Source: JBBDIP01 sp050260675 | Lineage (GTDB): Bacteria; Bacillota; Sulfobacillia; Fermentithermobacillales; Fermentithermobacillaceae | Assembly: GCA_050260675.1 (NCBI GenBank) | Contig: JBLNCN010000012.1 | Coordinates: 1 to 64,000, forward strand | Length of the DNA stretch: 64,000 bases | Direction: 5' to 3' | Shown here: positions 49,670-58,389 of the stretch, piece by piece | Position numbering within the stretch: the first letter of the stretch is position 1 | Layout: each line of letters opens with the position of its first letter | The notes under the pieces: model-generated | Told to the model about the DNA's origin: nothing | Databases searched by the model: none | Seen by the model: the letters and a program-made list of their open reading frames with translations, nothing else | Program-made: the position numbers and the translations under genes

Positions 49670-51334
49670 TTAGTCCGGAAGGATCTCCGTTGTGACAGTC
49701 CCTGCTCTCTCGGTCTCCACGGTCAGGGTTCCTAGACTCTTGCTCCTGAAGCCCTTCTCGATCTTGAGCACAAACCGGATCTTCCTCTCCAGCCCAAACG
49801 CGCCCCCGCTCCAGCCGGGAAGGTGCGGCAGCTCCTCGTACGTCTTGCCGGTCAGGAGCGACACTCCCCTCGCGAGCACGAGTCTCACTTTCAGCGGTTT
49901 CACAGCCTTAACCGCCTGTGCCTGCTGGGATCCTGATGTGGGCAGGTATCCCATGTTCTTGACAGCGCACGTGAACTCATACTGGCCTTCAGCGATCTTG
50001 TCGCACTGCAGATTGTAGAGATGGATTTGTGGCAGGGTCTCCGCGAGCATCAATGAGAACATGCAGTTCTTGTGGCATTCTTGTTCCAGGAGCTTCGGAG
50101 GAGGATTCTGCCTCATGAACTTGGGATCGAGGCCGCCGATCTCCACCTTCCCCAGCTGGGGATGGTCGAACTCCTTCCACGGGTGAAAACCCTCGCCGGC
50201 CAGTTCCTTGTCGATGTAGGCCATGACCTTGACGTCATCCTCTTCGGCCTGATCCTCGGACAGAGTGAGCCGCTGGCGGAGATCCCGCTTGGGTACTCCG
50301 GCCCGTCCATGGAGGTCCCACAACTCAACGGCGTAGGACATGATCCCGCGCACATCGTAGGCAAAGTCGATGAAGCTGCCGGTGGACGGGCGGCGCTGGT
50401 CCATCGTGAAGCCCTCAAAGATGGAGACGCAAGGGTATCCCGTGATCTCCTGGCCACGGCGGCCGGTTGCGAGATATGCCATGAGGTCGGGCTGGGGGAT
50501 ATCACGGTCAGGACCTGCTGTCCTCGCCCGCAGGATGTACCCGCCCGACGTGTGGTACGAGAGGGTCATTGCGATGTTGGGATGGCGCAGGAAGAAGTCG
50601 CCCACGGCTCTCGTTTCCGGCTCGGAGAACGGATAGGGTCCCGGGCCGGTCTGCTGGTTGGCGGCGTGCCAGTTGCCCGGATAGTTGCGGTTCAGATCCA
50701 ATCCCCACCTTGGCCTGCCCTGCTTCAGCTCAACTCCGTCAAACTGCAGGAATATGCCCTCGCTGACCATGCGGTAGTACTTTCCGCCGGTCTCGCCCGG
50801 CTTTCGGCGGGCCATCACCCTCGGGTCCTTCTCAGAGATCTTCCACTGCCCTGCCGGGTCCTCCCACCTCATCTGCAGGATGCGGCCGTCTCTGTCCACA
50901 TCGCCGGGCATCAGGCCCTCGCCGAAATCGTCATCGGGGTATGGACGCACACTGGAACGGAGGCTGAATGGGGATGTCAGGTACAACTCGGCGCCGTCGG
51001 GACTGATCCGCGGCAATATGTAGAAAGTCTTGGTATCGAGGAGCGCTGTCACCTCGGCATTCTTCTCGTAGTTCTCCAACAGGTATTCGATGGTGTACAC
51101 GCACACTGCGGAGCCTGTGACTTCGCCGGCGTGGTGATTGCCGTCGATGTAGATGGCGGGCTTAGTGGAGTGGGCGCCGGTCTTCTTCTGGGTCAGGATG
51201 ACTGCCCAGAGGTCCCTACCCTCGTAGCTCTTGCCTGCGGACTCGAGTTCGACCAAGTCCGGATACTGCTTCTCCACCTTCTCAAGGAAACCAACTAGCT
51301 CCTCGTACACAAGGTAACGCGGCGTTTCGGGCAA
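49670..51334 (-). CDS. M14-family zinc carboxypeptidase, copy 1
   Basis: 554 residues. N-terminal M14 domain: zinc ligands H68 and E71 in GNHHAGEVTG, substrate-binding DLNRNYPGNW, third zinc ligand in LSYHTSGG, and catalytic glutamate in SYAVELWD. A C-terminal ~150-residue beta domain (FTCAVKNMGYLPTSGSQQAQAV) follows. No signal peptide is seen, so it is probably cytoplasmic. The architecture equals that of the protein at 55636-57318. M14 enzymes remove C-terminal amino acids or trim peptidoglycan peptides. It is alone on its strand, divergent from the OGG-type gene. Confidence 0.92.
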   Translation of the reverse strand: MPETPRYLVYEELVGFLEKVEKQYPDLVELESAGKSYEGRDLWAVILTQKKTGAHSTKPAIYIDGNHHAGEVTGSAVCVYTIEYLLENYEKNAEVTALLDTKTFYILPRISPDGAELYLTSPFSLRSSVRPYPDDDFGEGLMPGDVDRDGRILQMRWEDPAGQWKISEKDPRVMARRKPGETGGKYYRMVSEGIFLQFDGVELKQGRPRWGLDLNRNYPGNWHAANQQTGPGPYPFSEPETRAVGDFFLRHPNIAMTLSYHTSGGYILRARTAGPDRDIPQPDLMAYLATGRRGQEITGYPCVSIFEGFTMDQRRPSTGSFIDFAYDVRGIMSYAVELWDLHGRAGVPKRDLRQRLTLSEDQAEEDDVKVMAYIDKELAGEGFHPWKEFDHPQLGKVEIGGLDPKFMRQNPPPKLLEQECHKNCMFSLMLAETLPQIHLYNLQCDKIAEGQYEFTCAVKNMGYLPTSGSQQAQAVKAVKPLKVRLVLARGVSLLTGKTYEELPHLPGWSGGAFGLERKIRFVLKIEKGFRSKSLGTLTVETERAGTVTTEILPD

Positions 51335-51528
51335 ATCCGTTCCCTCGCTTTCTGACTGCGCGGTCTTCGTTAGGACGTAATTCGTGGACTACAGGGTATA
51401 TCCTTTGGCGCCGGTAGCACCGGCGATCATCGAACGGCCGGCACACGGGGGCGAGATGCGCAGTGGGGCTGCGAAGCGACAGCCGCAGAGAGGGCTGCAG
51501 AGTCGGACATCTGTGCTATCCTGATCCT

Positions 51529-52644
51529 ATGGGACAAGCACATGCATTCAGGAAGACGACAAACCATGACCAATGGGAACCGGAATCCGGCGTCGGGAGC
51601 CTCGCTACGGTTGAAGTGGATCTGGGAGGCCCGGTGAACCTCGCTGCCACGCTGGAGTGCGGTCAAGCTTTCCGTTGGCGCAAGGCCTGTTTCCCTGGCC
51701 GGCCTGACCTCGTAGCCGCCTACACGGGCGTGATACCGGTCGGAAGAACCACCGGCACCGCGCGCCGCGAAATAGTCTCGGCTAGCGAGATAGCCCCGTG
51801 CTCCCGCATAACGCCGCGCCAGCTTGCAGTCTACGTTGGGCAGGCGGAACCCGTTACCTCCAAGATCATGGTGGCCTATGATCCTACCTACGCACAAGAC
51901 GACACCGGCCTAGCGGAGCCACAGCCGTGTGCATGCAGTCATGGGGAACAGCCCGCAGACCCGCCGCCCGTTGGGCATATCAGTGATGCAGTCCGCCTGT
52001 ACTTCGCGGCCGACGACGACGTCGCAGCCATCGAAGCCGAGGTGGCCAGGCTGGACTCTGTGATGGCCGGCGCCGTGAAGGAGGCTCACGGCCTTCGCAT
52101 CCTCCGGCAAGATCATTGGGAGTGCCTGGCATCCTACGTTCTGTCCATCAACAACAACATCCCAAACATATCCCGCATCGTGGAGCACTTCTCCTTATGC
52201 CTCGGAGAACCGGTTGGACTCGGCCTCCACAGTTTTCCTCCGCCGGAGAAGATCGCGTGTCAGGACAGCGGGTTTCTGCGTCAGTCCAAGTGCGGCTTCC
52301 GCGACAGGTACTTAAAGGATGCCGCGGAGCGAGTGGCTTCTGGCGAGGTGGATCTGACGGGCTTGGAGCGTATGCCCACGGAGCAGGCAAGGGAACGCCT
52401 TATGCGCATCCGGGGCGTCGGCCCCAAGGTAGCCGACTGCGTGCTGCTGTTCGGGTATCACCGGCTCGACGTATTTCCATCGGATGTGTGGATTTCCAGG
52501 GCGATGTCCCGCTACTACCTTGGCGGAGGCGCGGTAACTCCGAAAATGGCCCGCGAGGAAGGCATGCGCAGGTTCGGCCCGCTGGCCGGATATGCTCAGG
52601 AATACCTGTTCTGGAGGGCCCGGGGAGACGATTCCCTACGCTAA
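51529..52644 (+). CDS. OGG1-type 8-oxoguanine DNA glycosylase-like protein
   Basis: About 371 residues. N-terminal OGG_N-like domain (VDLGGPVNLAATLECGQAFRWRK), a ~75-residue low-homology insert (from TARREIVSASEI to PPPVGHISDA), then the HhH-GPD domain: WECLASYVLSINNNIPNISRIVEHF, the hairpin RIRGVGPKVADCVLLFG and PSDVWISRAM with the catalytic Asp. Aligning the hairpin with human OGG1 places Glu (codon at 52393) where the catalytic Lys249 stands, so glycosylase/lyase activity is uncertain. Start uncertain: ATG 51529 has no clear ribosome site; GTG 51463 is open upstream. The stop overlaps the convergent EamA gene by four bases. Confidence 0.8.
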   Translation: MGQAHAFRKTTNHDQWEPESGVGSLATVEVDLGGPVNLAATLECGQAFRWRKACFPGRPDLVAAYTGVIPVGRTTGTARREIVSASEIAPCSRITPRQLAVYVGQAEPVTSKIMVAYDPTYAQDDTGLAEPQPCACSHGEQPADPPPVGHISDAVRLYFAADDDVAAIEAEVARLDSVMAGAVKEAHGLRILRQDHWECLASYVLSINNNIPNISRIVEHFSLCLGEPVGLGLHSFPPPEKIACQDSGFLRQSKCGFRDRYLKDAAERVASGEVDLTGLERMPTEQARERLMRIRGVGPKVADCVLLFGYHRLDVFPSDVWISRAMSRYYLGGGAVTPKMAREEGMRRFGPLAGYAQEYLFWRARGDDSLR

Positions 52645-53699
52645 GCCGATGGCGCGCGCCTGGAATTGAGCTCGCTTGACCGTCGCGAGGCTCCCGCGAT
52701 GCTCACCGTCCATATCGACCCGAGGACGAGTAGAACCCCAATGACTTGGAGGAACGTGAGGCTTTCGTTCAAGATGAAGTAGCCGAAGAGGCAGGCTGCC
52801 ACGGGCTCCGACATTGCCACGATTGATCCGCGAGTCGCCTCGACCTTGTTGATGCCGTCGGCAAAGAGGATGAACGCCGCGGTACCCGGTCCCATCCCTA
52901 TTAGGAGGAGCAGCAGCCACGTGTGGGGTGTCGCGGTCGCTATCTTCGCGAACACCTCCGGGGGTCTGCGAGTGATGACTGTGAGAAGCAGGGAGAGATC
53001 AGCCGCTCCCAGCGCCATAGTCCAGAAATTCAGCGTGATCGGCCCGTACCTGGTCCCGACTCGCTTATAGATGAGGGTCTGAGAGCCGTACGCGAGCCCC
53101 GACATGAGGCCCGCAGCCACGCCCAGCAAGTTGACGTTGAGGCGTCCGGCACCCGGCCCGATGAATCCCGAGGTGAGCGCAACTCCGAGGACCGCTCCGC
53201 TGAGGGCCATGGACTTGGCTCTTGTCATGGGCTCTTTGTACACAAGGTAGGAGATCAGCATCACGAAGAACGGCGCCGTGTAGTTAAGTGTCACCGCCAC
53301 TGCCACGCTGGTCTTGGAAAGGGCGTAGAAGTACGTCGTCTGCGAGAGTACGACCGCCAGGAAGCCAAGAGCTAGGAAAACCGGGATGTCCCCTGAGGAC
53401 GGGACGGACGGGTCCACCTGCGACTCGCCGTTGGCTGAGTTGGCGGAGGCTTCGGCCATTGTAGAGGTCGCAGCGACTGCAGAGGCCGCGGCTGTGGCAG
53501 AGGCAACCATGAGCCTGCGGTTCCGCGTCCGGCGGACAGCTCCCCTGATCAGGAGCCAACTCCCCATGAACCCGAGAGAGAAGATGGCGCGGCCAAGGAC
53601 AATATCCCAGGACGTGAATCCCGCCTCGAGCAGTGCCCTCACAAGCGGGCCTGTTACAGCCCATATAAACCCGGCCGATGCGATCTCCAGGTAGCCCAA
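52641..53699 (-). CDS. EamA/DMT-family transporter
   Basis: 352 residues, ten predicted helices in two EamA repeats: repeat 1 from IASAGFIWAVTGPLVRALL, repeat 2 from LLGVAAGLMSGLAYGSQTLIYKRVG to LNESLTFLQVIGVLLVLGSIW. The end of repeat 1 (LNYTAPFFVMLISYLVYKEPMT) and of repeat 2 show the typical E-P/E-S signature. An Ala/Ser/Thr-rich cytoplasmic loop of ~45 residues after helix 2 is an unusual insertion. Substrates of this family are metabolites such as amino acids; none can be assigned. Confidence 0.88.
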   Translation of the reverse strand: MGYLEIASAGFIWAVTGPLVRALLEAGFTSWDIVLGRAIFSLGFMGSWLLIRGAVRRTRNRRLMVASATAAASAVAATSTMAEASANSANGESQVDPSVPSSGDIPVFLALGFLAVVLSQTTYFYALSKTSVAVAVTLNYTAPFFVMLISYLVYKEPMTRAKSMALSGAVLGVALTSGFIGPGAGRLNVNLLGVAAGLMSGLAYGSQTLIYKRVGTRYGPITLNFWTMALGAADLSLLLTVITRRPPEVFAKIATATPHTWLLLLLIGMGPGTAAFILFADGINKVEATRGSIVAMSEPVAACLFGYFILNESLTFLQVIGVLLVLGSIWTVSIAGASRRSSELNSRRAPSA

Positions 53700-53910
53700 G
53701 ATTGCCTACGACGCCTCCGATGCAATGACGTTACCTCTCCATCATGGCACAACTGGAGCGGCTCGGCGAGGGATTCCGACGTGATGGGTCCGGCGGGGTC
53801 TACGCCGAGCCCGCAGGTGCCCAATGATCAAGAAAACACGGATAATCGCTACCGACCATCCAGAAAACCCGGATGATCGGTTCTAACCGACCGCAAGATA
53901 CGGGAATCGA
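53700..53910. other. Intergenic region with a short imperfect direct repeat
   Basis: AGAAAACACGGATAATCG and ACCGACC at 53831-53857 are repeated as AGAAAACCCGGATGATCG and ACCGACC at 53862-53892, a 31-bp step. No gene is seen. The repeats lie downstream of apbE and upstream of the EamA gene start. Confidence 0.5.
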
Positions 53911-55032
53911 TCAGCTAAGAGGGGTGTAGGCGCTGGCGAGACCCGGAGTGATGTATACTTGCCTATCGACCGTGACGAAGATAGCTTCCACGCCGCCGAA
54001 CGGCACAGCGGAACCTGCGGAATCTGGCGCCTGTTGTTTAGGCGGCGTCTGCTGCACCTGCGGCCTCCGAAGGTTTTCGAGCATTTCCATCCCCCGCTCC
54101 AGTCCCAGGACAAACAGGGCAGTCGATAGGCCGTCGGCGATCATGGACTCGTCAGCGACTACTGTTACGCTGCGGAGGCCCGATTCGGCGGGATAGCCGG
54201 TTCGCGGATCAATGATGTGATGGTACCGCCTGCCGCCGGCCTCGAAGAACCGTTCATAGTCGCCGGAGGTGACCACCGACTTGTCGCGGAGAGATAGGAA
54301 GCCCAGGCAGTCACCCCTTGGCGCATCAGGGTCCTGGATTCCCACTCTCCATGGGGAACCGTCTTCCTTTCCGCCAAGCAGGGCGACATTGCCGCCGAGA
54401 TCGATCATGGCCGACGCAATACCCCGGCGACGGTATACGTCTACCGCCCGGTCCGCGGCGTAGCCTTTGGCGATACCCCCTAGGTCTACCATCTGGCCTT
54501 GCTTCGTGAGCCGCGCGACAAACGCCGAGCGGCGCAGCGGGAGGGGTGTGGAGCGAGCCAGTTCGAGGCACCTGAAGTCAACCAGTTCCCGCGCCTTCGC
54601 GACGACCTCGGGAGAAGGGACCTCCGGATTGTCAGCAGTCACTCTCCAGAGGGCAATGAGCGGCGCGGCGGTTACATCGAATGCCCCGCCGGACATGCGC
54701 GATATCCCAAGAGCAGCCTCGAGCACGCAGGCGGTCTCGCGGTGTATTGAGACAGCCGACTTCGTGTTTGAGCCGCCTGCCTCCGTGAGGCTTAGGTCAG
54801 CCGGTAAGAGGTTATCCGATTCGGCCGCGGGACGGGTCGCGCTCCTGTTTAGCCGCCCAATATCGCTGTCAGGTCTGAACCTGCTGAGAAGCCGCTCCAG
54901 CCGCTGGATCTCGCGCGAAGCCGCGGCTGCAGCGCCGCGAGAGTCCACGCCGTATACGGTCTGGCTCACCGCAGTATTCATGCAGATATCGATCCTCGAT
55001 GAGACCTCCGGCGGCTTGCGCGCAAACAACAA
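53911..55032 (-). CDS. apbE: FAD:protein FMN transferase ApbE
   Basis: 373 residues. ApbE attaches FMN through phosphodiester bonds to Thr/Ser of FMN-binding proteins, a step needed by Nqr, Rnf and extracellular flavin carriers. Family features: MNTAVSQTVYG, LLSRFRPDSDIGRLN, GGAFDVTAAPLIALW, MVDLGGIAKGYAADRA, ASAMIDLGGNVALLG, HHIIDPRTGYPAES and the metal-site Asp in ADGLSTALFVLG. No signal peptide or lipobox is evident, so it may act in the cytoplasm, or the N-terminus is mis-set. A poly-Gln/Pro stretch (QVQQTPPKQQAPDSAG) near the C-terminus is an insertion. The gene follows the FMN-binding protein gene, its probable substrate, by nine bases. Confidence 0.9.
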   Translation of the reverse strand: MLFARKPPEVSSRIDICMNTAVSQTVYGVDSRGAAAAASREIQRLERLLSRFRPDSDIGRLNRSATRPAAESDNLLPADLSLTEAGGSNTKSAVSIHRETACVLEAALGISRMSGGAFDVTAAPLIALWRVTADNPEVPSPEVVAKARELVDFRCLELARSTPLPLRRSAFVARLTKQGQMVDLGGIAKGYAADRAVDVYRRRGIASAMIDLGGNVALLGGKEDGSPWRVGIQDPDAPRGDCLGFLSLRDKSVVTSGDYERFFEAGGRRYHHIIDPRTGYPAESGLRSVTVVADESMIADGLSTALFVLGLERGMEMLENLRRPQVQQTPPKQQAPDSAGSAVPFGGVEAIFVTVDRQVYITPGLASAYTPLS

Positions 55033-55041
55033 TGTGACCGC

Positions 55042-55416
55042 CTACTTCACTAGAGCGTTCTCGATTGCCTTGAGCAGCGCTTTGCTGGTCACAGTCGCCC
55101 CGGAAACAGTATCCACGTTGGGGGACTGGGCGGCGATGACCCTGTCCCGCTCCGTCGCAAAGATCCTCTGGGACCCCGGGTCCTTTCCCGAGATTAGTTC
55201 AATGCCGGTTATCTTGTAATCCTTCACCGTCACGGCCACCGTGTAATTCCACCGGCCCTGTTTGAACGTCCCCTCATGGACTCCATCAGCCACTTTTCCG
55301 AGGTCGACATCTCCGATGGTCAGGCCTTTGACGGCCCCCATTCCGCTCATGAGAGCTATCAATATCACAACCACGAGCACAGCGAATCCACTCACGAAGT
55401 ACCACACTTTTCTCAT
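55042..55416 (-). CDS. Membrane-anchored FMN-binding domain protein, ApbE substrate
   Basis: 124 residues: one N-terminal helix (VWYFVSGFAVLVVVILIALMSG) and an FMN_bind domain facing outward. DTVSGATVTSKALLKAIENAL contains the flavinylation consensus (SGATxT), with the second Thr as the likely FMN attachment site. Such domains shuttle electrons in Rnf/Nqr complexes or across the cell wall. Encoded directly before apbE on the same strand, so enzyme and substrate are made together. No electron donor gene lies next to the pair. Confidence 0.9.
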   Translation of the reverse strand: MRKVWYFVSGFAVLVVVILIALMSGMGAVKGLTIGDVDLGKVADGVHEGTFKQGRWNYTVAVTVKDYKITGIELISGKDPGSQRIFATERDRVIAAQSPNVDTVSGATVTSKALLKAIENALVK

Positions 55417-55635
55417 CCATCTCCCCGCCTATGCCTTCTAGGATCACCAATTGCCGAGCCGCGAGCGCTGAACAAGCACTTGCTGTCGGCCAGCGGGCGC
55501 TGGCCAAACACCTATTCTAGCACTTCCGAGGCCCAGGGGTTGCTCGAGATTGCAGTCTATCCATGCAAGGATATCCACCCACGACAAGAGAAGTACTAAC
55601 GACTGAAGATTACGAGTCTCTGAAAGGGTGGTAAC

Positions 55636-57318
55636 GTGGCGCCCAAGTTTGACCACTACTGGCTTTTCTCCGAGGTTGAATCGGCCCTGAAGGAATGGGC
55701 TGCGGAGTATCCGCGCCTGTGCGCTCTGGAGTCCATAGGCAAGAGTGGCGAGGGAAGAGATATCTGGGCAGTCACAATCACCAACGCCGCCACCGGATGC
55801 GCTTCATCCAAACCCGCGTTCTACTTCGACGGCAACCATCACGCCGGCGAAGTAACCGGCTCCATGATCTCGATGTACACTGTGAAGTACCTCCTGGAGA
55901 ACTACGGGAAGGACGACCGGGTCACGAGGATCCTGGACCGCTACGCGGTTTACGCCATTCCCAGGATCTCGCCGGATGGCGCCGAGGTCTATTTGACCAC
56001 CCCGGATACGCTGAGGTCCGTCCCCCGTTTCTACCCTTATCCCAACCCCGAGGAAAAGGAAGGCCTGTATCCTGCCGATATCGACGGCGACGGTGAGATC
56101 CTGCTCATGAGGGTGAAGGATCCGACCGGCGAGTGGAGGGTCTCGACTGATGACCCCCGGGCGCTTGTGCGGCGGGAGCCCGATGAGGAGTGCGGGACGT
56201 TCTACCGCGTCTTTGTCGAGGGCCTCATAAGGGACTATGAGGGCGGAGAGATCAAGATGGCACCCCCGAAGTGGGCTATTGACCTGAACCGCAACTACCC
56301 CTACGGATGGGCTCCCGACACTCGCCAACCCGGCGCCGGTGAGTTTCCGCTCTCCGAACCGGAGACCCGGGCCGTGGCGGAGTTTGTAGTCAGGCACCCC
56401 AACATCAGCCTGGGGTTCACCTATCACACGACTGGCGGCGTCATCCTGCGTGTTCCCGGTTCTCATCCGGCCCCAAAGAGCCCCCAGCGCGACATCCAGG
56501 CGCTCATCGCCATCGGGGAGATGGGCACCGAAGAAACCGGATACCCCTGTATCCCCTGCTACGAGGACTTTTCCGGCGGGAGCCCCGACAGTTACTCGAC
56601 CGGGGCATACGACGATTGGCTGTACGAGCATAGAGGTATCCTGAGCTACACCGTCGAGACCTGGAACCAGTCCCAGAGGGCGGGCGTCCAGCTGTGGCCC
56701 CGCCGGAACAAGAGTCAGAAGGAGCAGGATGAGGATTTCAGGAAGCTCCTTGCCTGGAACGACAAGGAACTTGGCGGCAAGGGATGGGAGGACTGGAGAC
56801 CGTTCGAGCATCCCCAGCTGGGGCCGATTGAGATCGGTGGGTGGCACACCAAGTTCGTTGTGCAGAACGCGCCTCCGCTATATCTCGAAGCGGAGTGCCA
56901 CAAGAACATGATGTTTTCTTTGAGAGCTATGGCCTGCTTGCCGAGGCTTCAGCTGAGTAAGGCCCAGGCCAGGCCGATCGGAGACGGCGTCTACGAAGTC
57001 AGCGTCGTCGTCAGCAATCTCGGCTTCCTGCCTACGTTCGGTAGTTACCAGGCTCAGGCGCTCAATAAGGCTGAGCCGCTTCAGGCAGAGGTGCTCGGGG
57101 CGGCCGAGGTAGTAGGAAAGGCGAAGAAGGAAATCGGCCACCTTGAGGGCCGTTCAGGCGCTACCGGCGGGTTCTCGATGGGTTACTTCCGCGGAGGCGC
57201 CAGCGTGAGAGACCGCCGCATCACGTGGGTGGTCAAAGGCAAGAAGGGCGACATCCTTGAACTGAAGGTGAGCGGGCCCAGGGCAGGCGAAGCGAAAGCG
57301 GAGCTAGTGCTCGGCTGA
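55636..57318 (+). CDS. M14-family zinc carboxypeptidase, copy 2
   Basis: 560 residues, same architecture as the protein at 49670-51334: H69 and E72 in GNHHAGEVTG, IDLNRNYPYGW, third zinc ligand in FTYHTTGG and catalytic Glu in SYTVETWN, then the C-terminal beta domain (VSVVVSNLGFLPTFGSYQAQAL). The two proteins share the unusual linker around GGWHTKFVVQNAPP / GGLDPKFMRQNPPP, so they are paralogues. GTG start at 55636 after a GAAAGGGTGG ribosome site. Followed by 18-bp tandem repeats and a terminator. Substrate unknown. Confidence 0.92.
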   Translation: MAPKFDHYWLFSEVESALKEWAAEYPRLCALESIGKSGEGRDIWAVTITNAATGCASSKPAFYFDGNHHAGEVTGSMISMYTVKYLLENYGKDDRVTRILDRYAVYAIPRISPDGAEVYLTTPDTLRSVPRFYPYPNPEEKEGLYPADIDGDGEILLMRVKDPTGEWRVSTDDPRALVRREPDEECGTFYRVFVEGLIRDYEGGEIKMAPPKWAIDLNRNYPYGWAPDTRQPGAGEFPLSEPETRAVAEFVVRHPNISLGFTYHTTGGVILRVPGSHPAPKSPQRDIQALIAIGEMGTEETGYPCIPCYEDFSGGSPDSYSTGAYDDWLYEHRGILSYTVETWNQSQRAGVQLWPRRNKSQKEQDEDFRKLLAWNDKELGGKGWEDWRPFEHPQLGPIEIGGWHTKFVVQNAPPLYLEAECHKNMMFSLRAMACLPRLQLSKAQARPIGDGVYEVSVVVSNLGFLPTFGSYQAQALNKAEPLQAEVLGAAEVVGKAKKEIGHLEGRSGATGGFSMGYFRGGASVRDRRITWVVKGKKGDILELKVSGPRAGEAKAELVLG

Positions 57319-57420
57319 TTGCCACTGAACGCCTGACTACCACAGAACGTCTGGCTGTCATTGAATGTCTAGCTGTCATTGAACGTCTGGCTGTCACTGA
57401 ACATCCTGGCTGCAAGTAAC
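57317..57420. repeat. 18-bp tandem repeats (~5.8 copies) after the M14 gene
   Basis: Units with the consensus GTCTGGCTGTCATTGAAC start at 57331, 57349, 57367, 57385 and 57403, preceded by a partial unit overlapping the M14 stop codon. The middle three units are nearly identical and the outer ones are degraded. The unit length is a multiple of three, but the array lies outside any credible gene. Confidence 0.85.
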
Positions 57421-57431
57421 ATGTGATCACA

Positions 57432-57458
57432 GAAGCCTGCCGCGCGGCAGGCTTCTTT
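57432..57458 (+). terminator. Rho-independent terminator after the M14 gene
   Basis: The perfect palindrome GAAGCCTGCCGCGCGGCAGGCTTC (12-bp arms) is followed by TTT. It also serves the convergent gene. Confidence 0.85.
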
Positions 57459-57497
57459 CATCTTTGTAGGGCCACCTGTACAAGCAGTGCCGAAGAG

Positions 57498-58238
57498 CTA
57501 CCTGTACCCGATCGACGATACGCCTAGCCTCTCTATGGTTGGGCGCGAGCCGACCACAGCCATCCAGGTCATCGGTATCGAGACCACGATGATGACCGAG
57601 TACTGAACGATGTCGAACATGGTCCGGCTGAGGAAGAACGAGAGTCCCAAGTAAATCGGGAAGCATACCCAATGGAAGGCCGCGAACGCTCGCAGTCTCG
57701 GCAGCAGGCGGGTGTTGGTCTCATACTTGCGCGACAGCCTGATGAGGTATCCAAAGAACAGCGCTACCATCAGGAAATCGGTCGCTCCCAGGAAGTTGTT
57801 CCACAGGGGAGGAACCTTGATGCCCGTCCAGAGATTGATCTCGCTCCTCACCCCGAAGTAGCCGAGGGGCCACAGGATATCGATGGACGAAAGCCACAGG
57901 AAGATGTCTACGAACGAGTGGCATAGCATGCCCGTGCCCAGTCCCCGGAAGAACGCCTTGCCGCCCCTCGTGGTCGAGAGGAGCATCCCGAGGAAGGTAA
58001 CGAGCGCGATGGTGAAGATGCTGTGGGTAGCGCTTCGATGCATCTTCATGGCGAGCCGGGAATCGAATAGATAGGTTACTCCCAGAGCAATCAGGTCGAT
58101 GTCCGGCAGCACGTTTCCCATCACGAAACCGTAGGCGGACGACCTCGCGGTGATGGCCAATCCGGGTTCGCGCGCTTCCTTGCTGGTGATTCTTGCGAGG
58201 GTAAGTCCCATTATTCCATGAAGGCCGTTCTGAGCCAC
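57498..58238 (-). CDS. YdjM-like membrane-bound metal-dependent hydrolase (DUF457)
   Basis: 246 residues with five or six helices. GNVLPDIDLIALG, MHRSATHSIF and GTGMLCHSFVDIFL carry the Asp and His residues that define the YdjM/DUF457 family of membrane proteins, predicted to be phospholipase- or phosphatase-like metal hydrolases. The physiological role is unknown (E. coli YdjM is SOS-regulated). GTG start with GAGGAGA upstream. Divergent from the aldehyde oxidoreductase gene. Confidence 0.85.
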   Translation of the reverse strand: MAQNGLHGIMGLTLARITSKEAREPGLAITARSSAYGFVMGNVLPDIDLIALGVTYLFDSRLAMKMHRSATHSIFTIALVTFLGMLLSTTRGGKAFFRGLGTGMLCHSFVDIFLWLSSIDILWPLGYFGVRSEINLWTGIKVPPLWNNFLGATDFLMVALFFGYLIRLSRKYETNTRLLPRLRAFAAFHWVCFPIYLGLSFFLSRTMFDIVQYSVIIVVSIPMTWMAVVGSRPTIERLGVSSIGYR

Positions 58239-58389
58239 CTAGAATCGCTCTCCTCGCGGTAACCAATAGTCCTATGACCAGCGTATTCTACGGCTTGCCA
58301 GACAATCCTTGCTCTTTCCAAAGGTTAAGGGCCAGGTGGAGTCGAATTCGTAGCATGCAGCATCGCTCCAAAGGGAGGGCCAACCAACT

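Noticed and set aside
50072..51298. Long 408-codon plus-strand frame
   Set aside because: Antisense to the M14 carboxypeptidase gene with no recognisable domain.
57317..57420. 18-bp repeats as a CRISPR array
   Set aside because: The units are directly adjacent with no spacers.
57233..57430. Minus-strand frame encoding an Arg/Ser/Thr repeat peptide
   Set aside because: It only reads through the 18-bp tandem repeats, has no ribosome binding site and no family resemblance.
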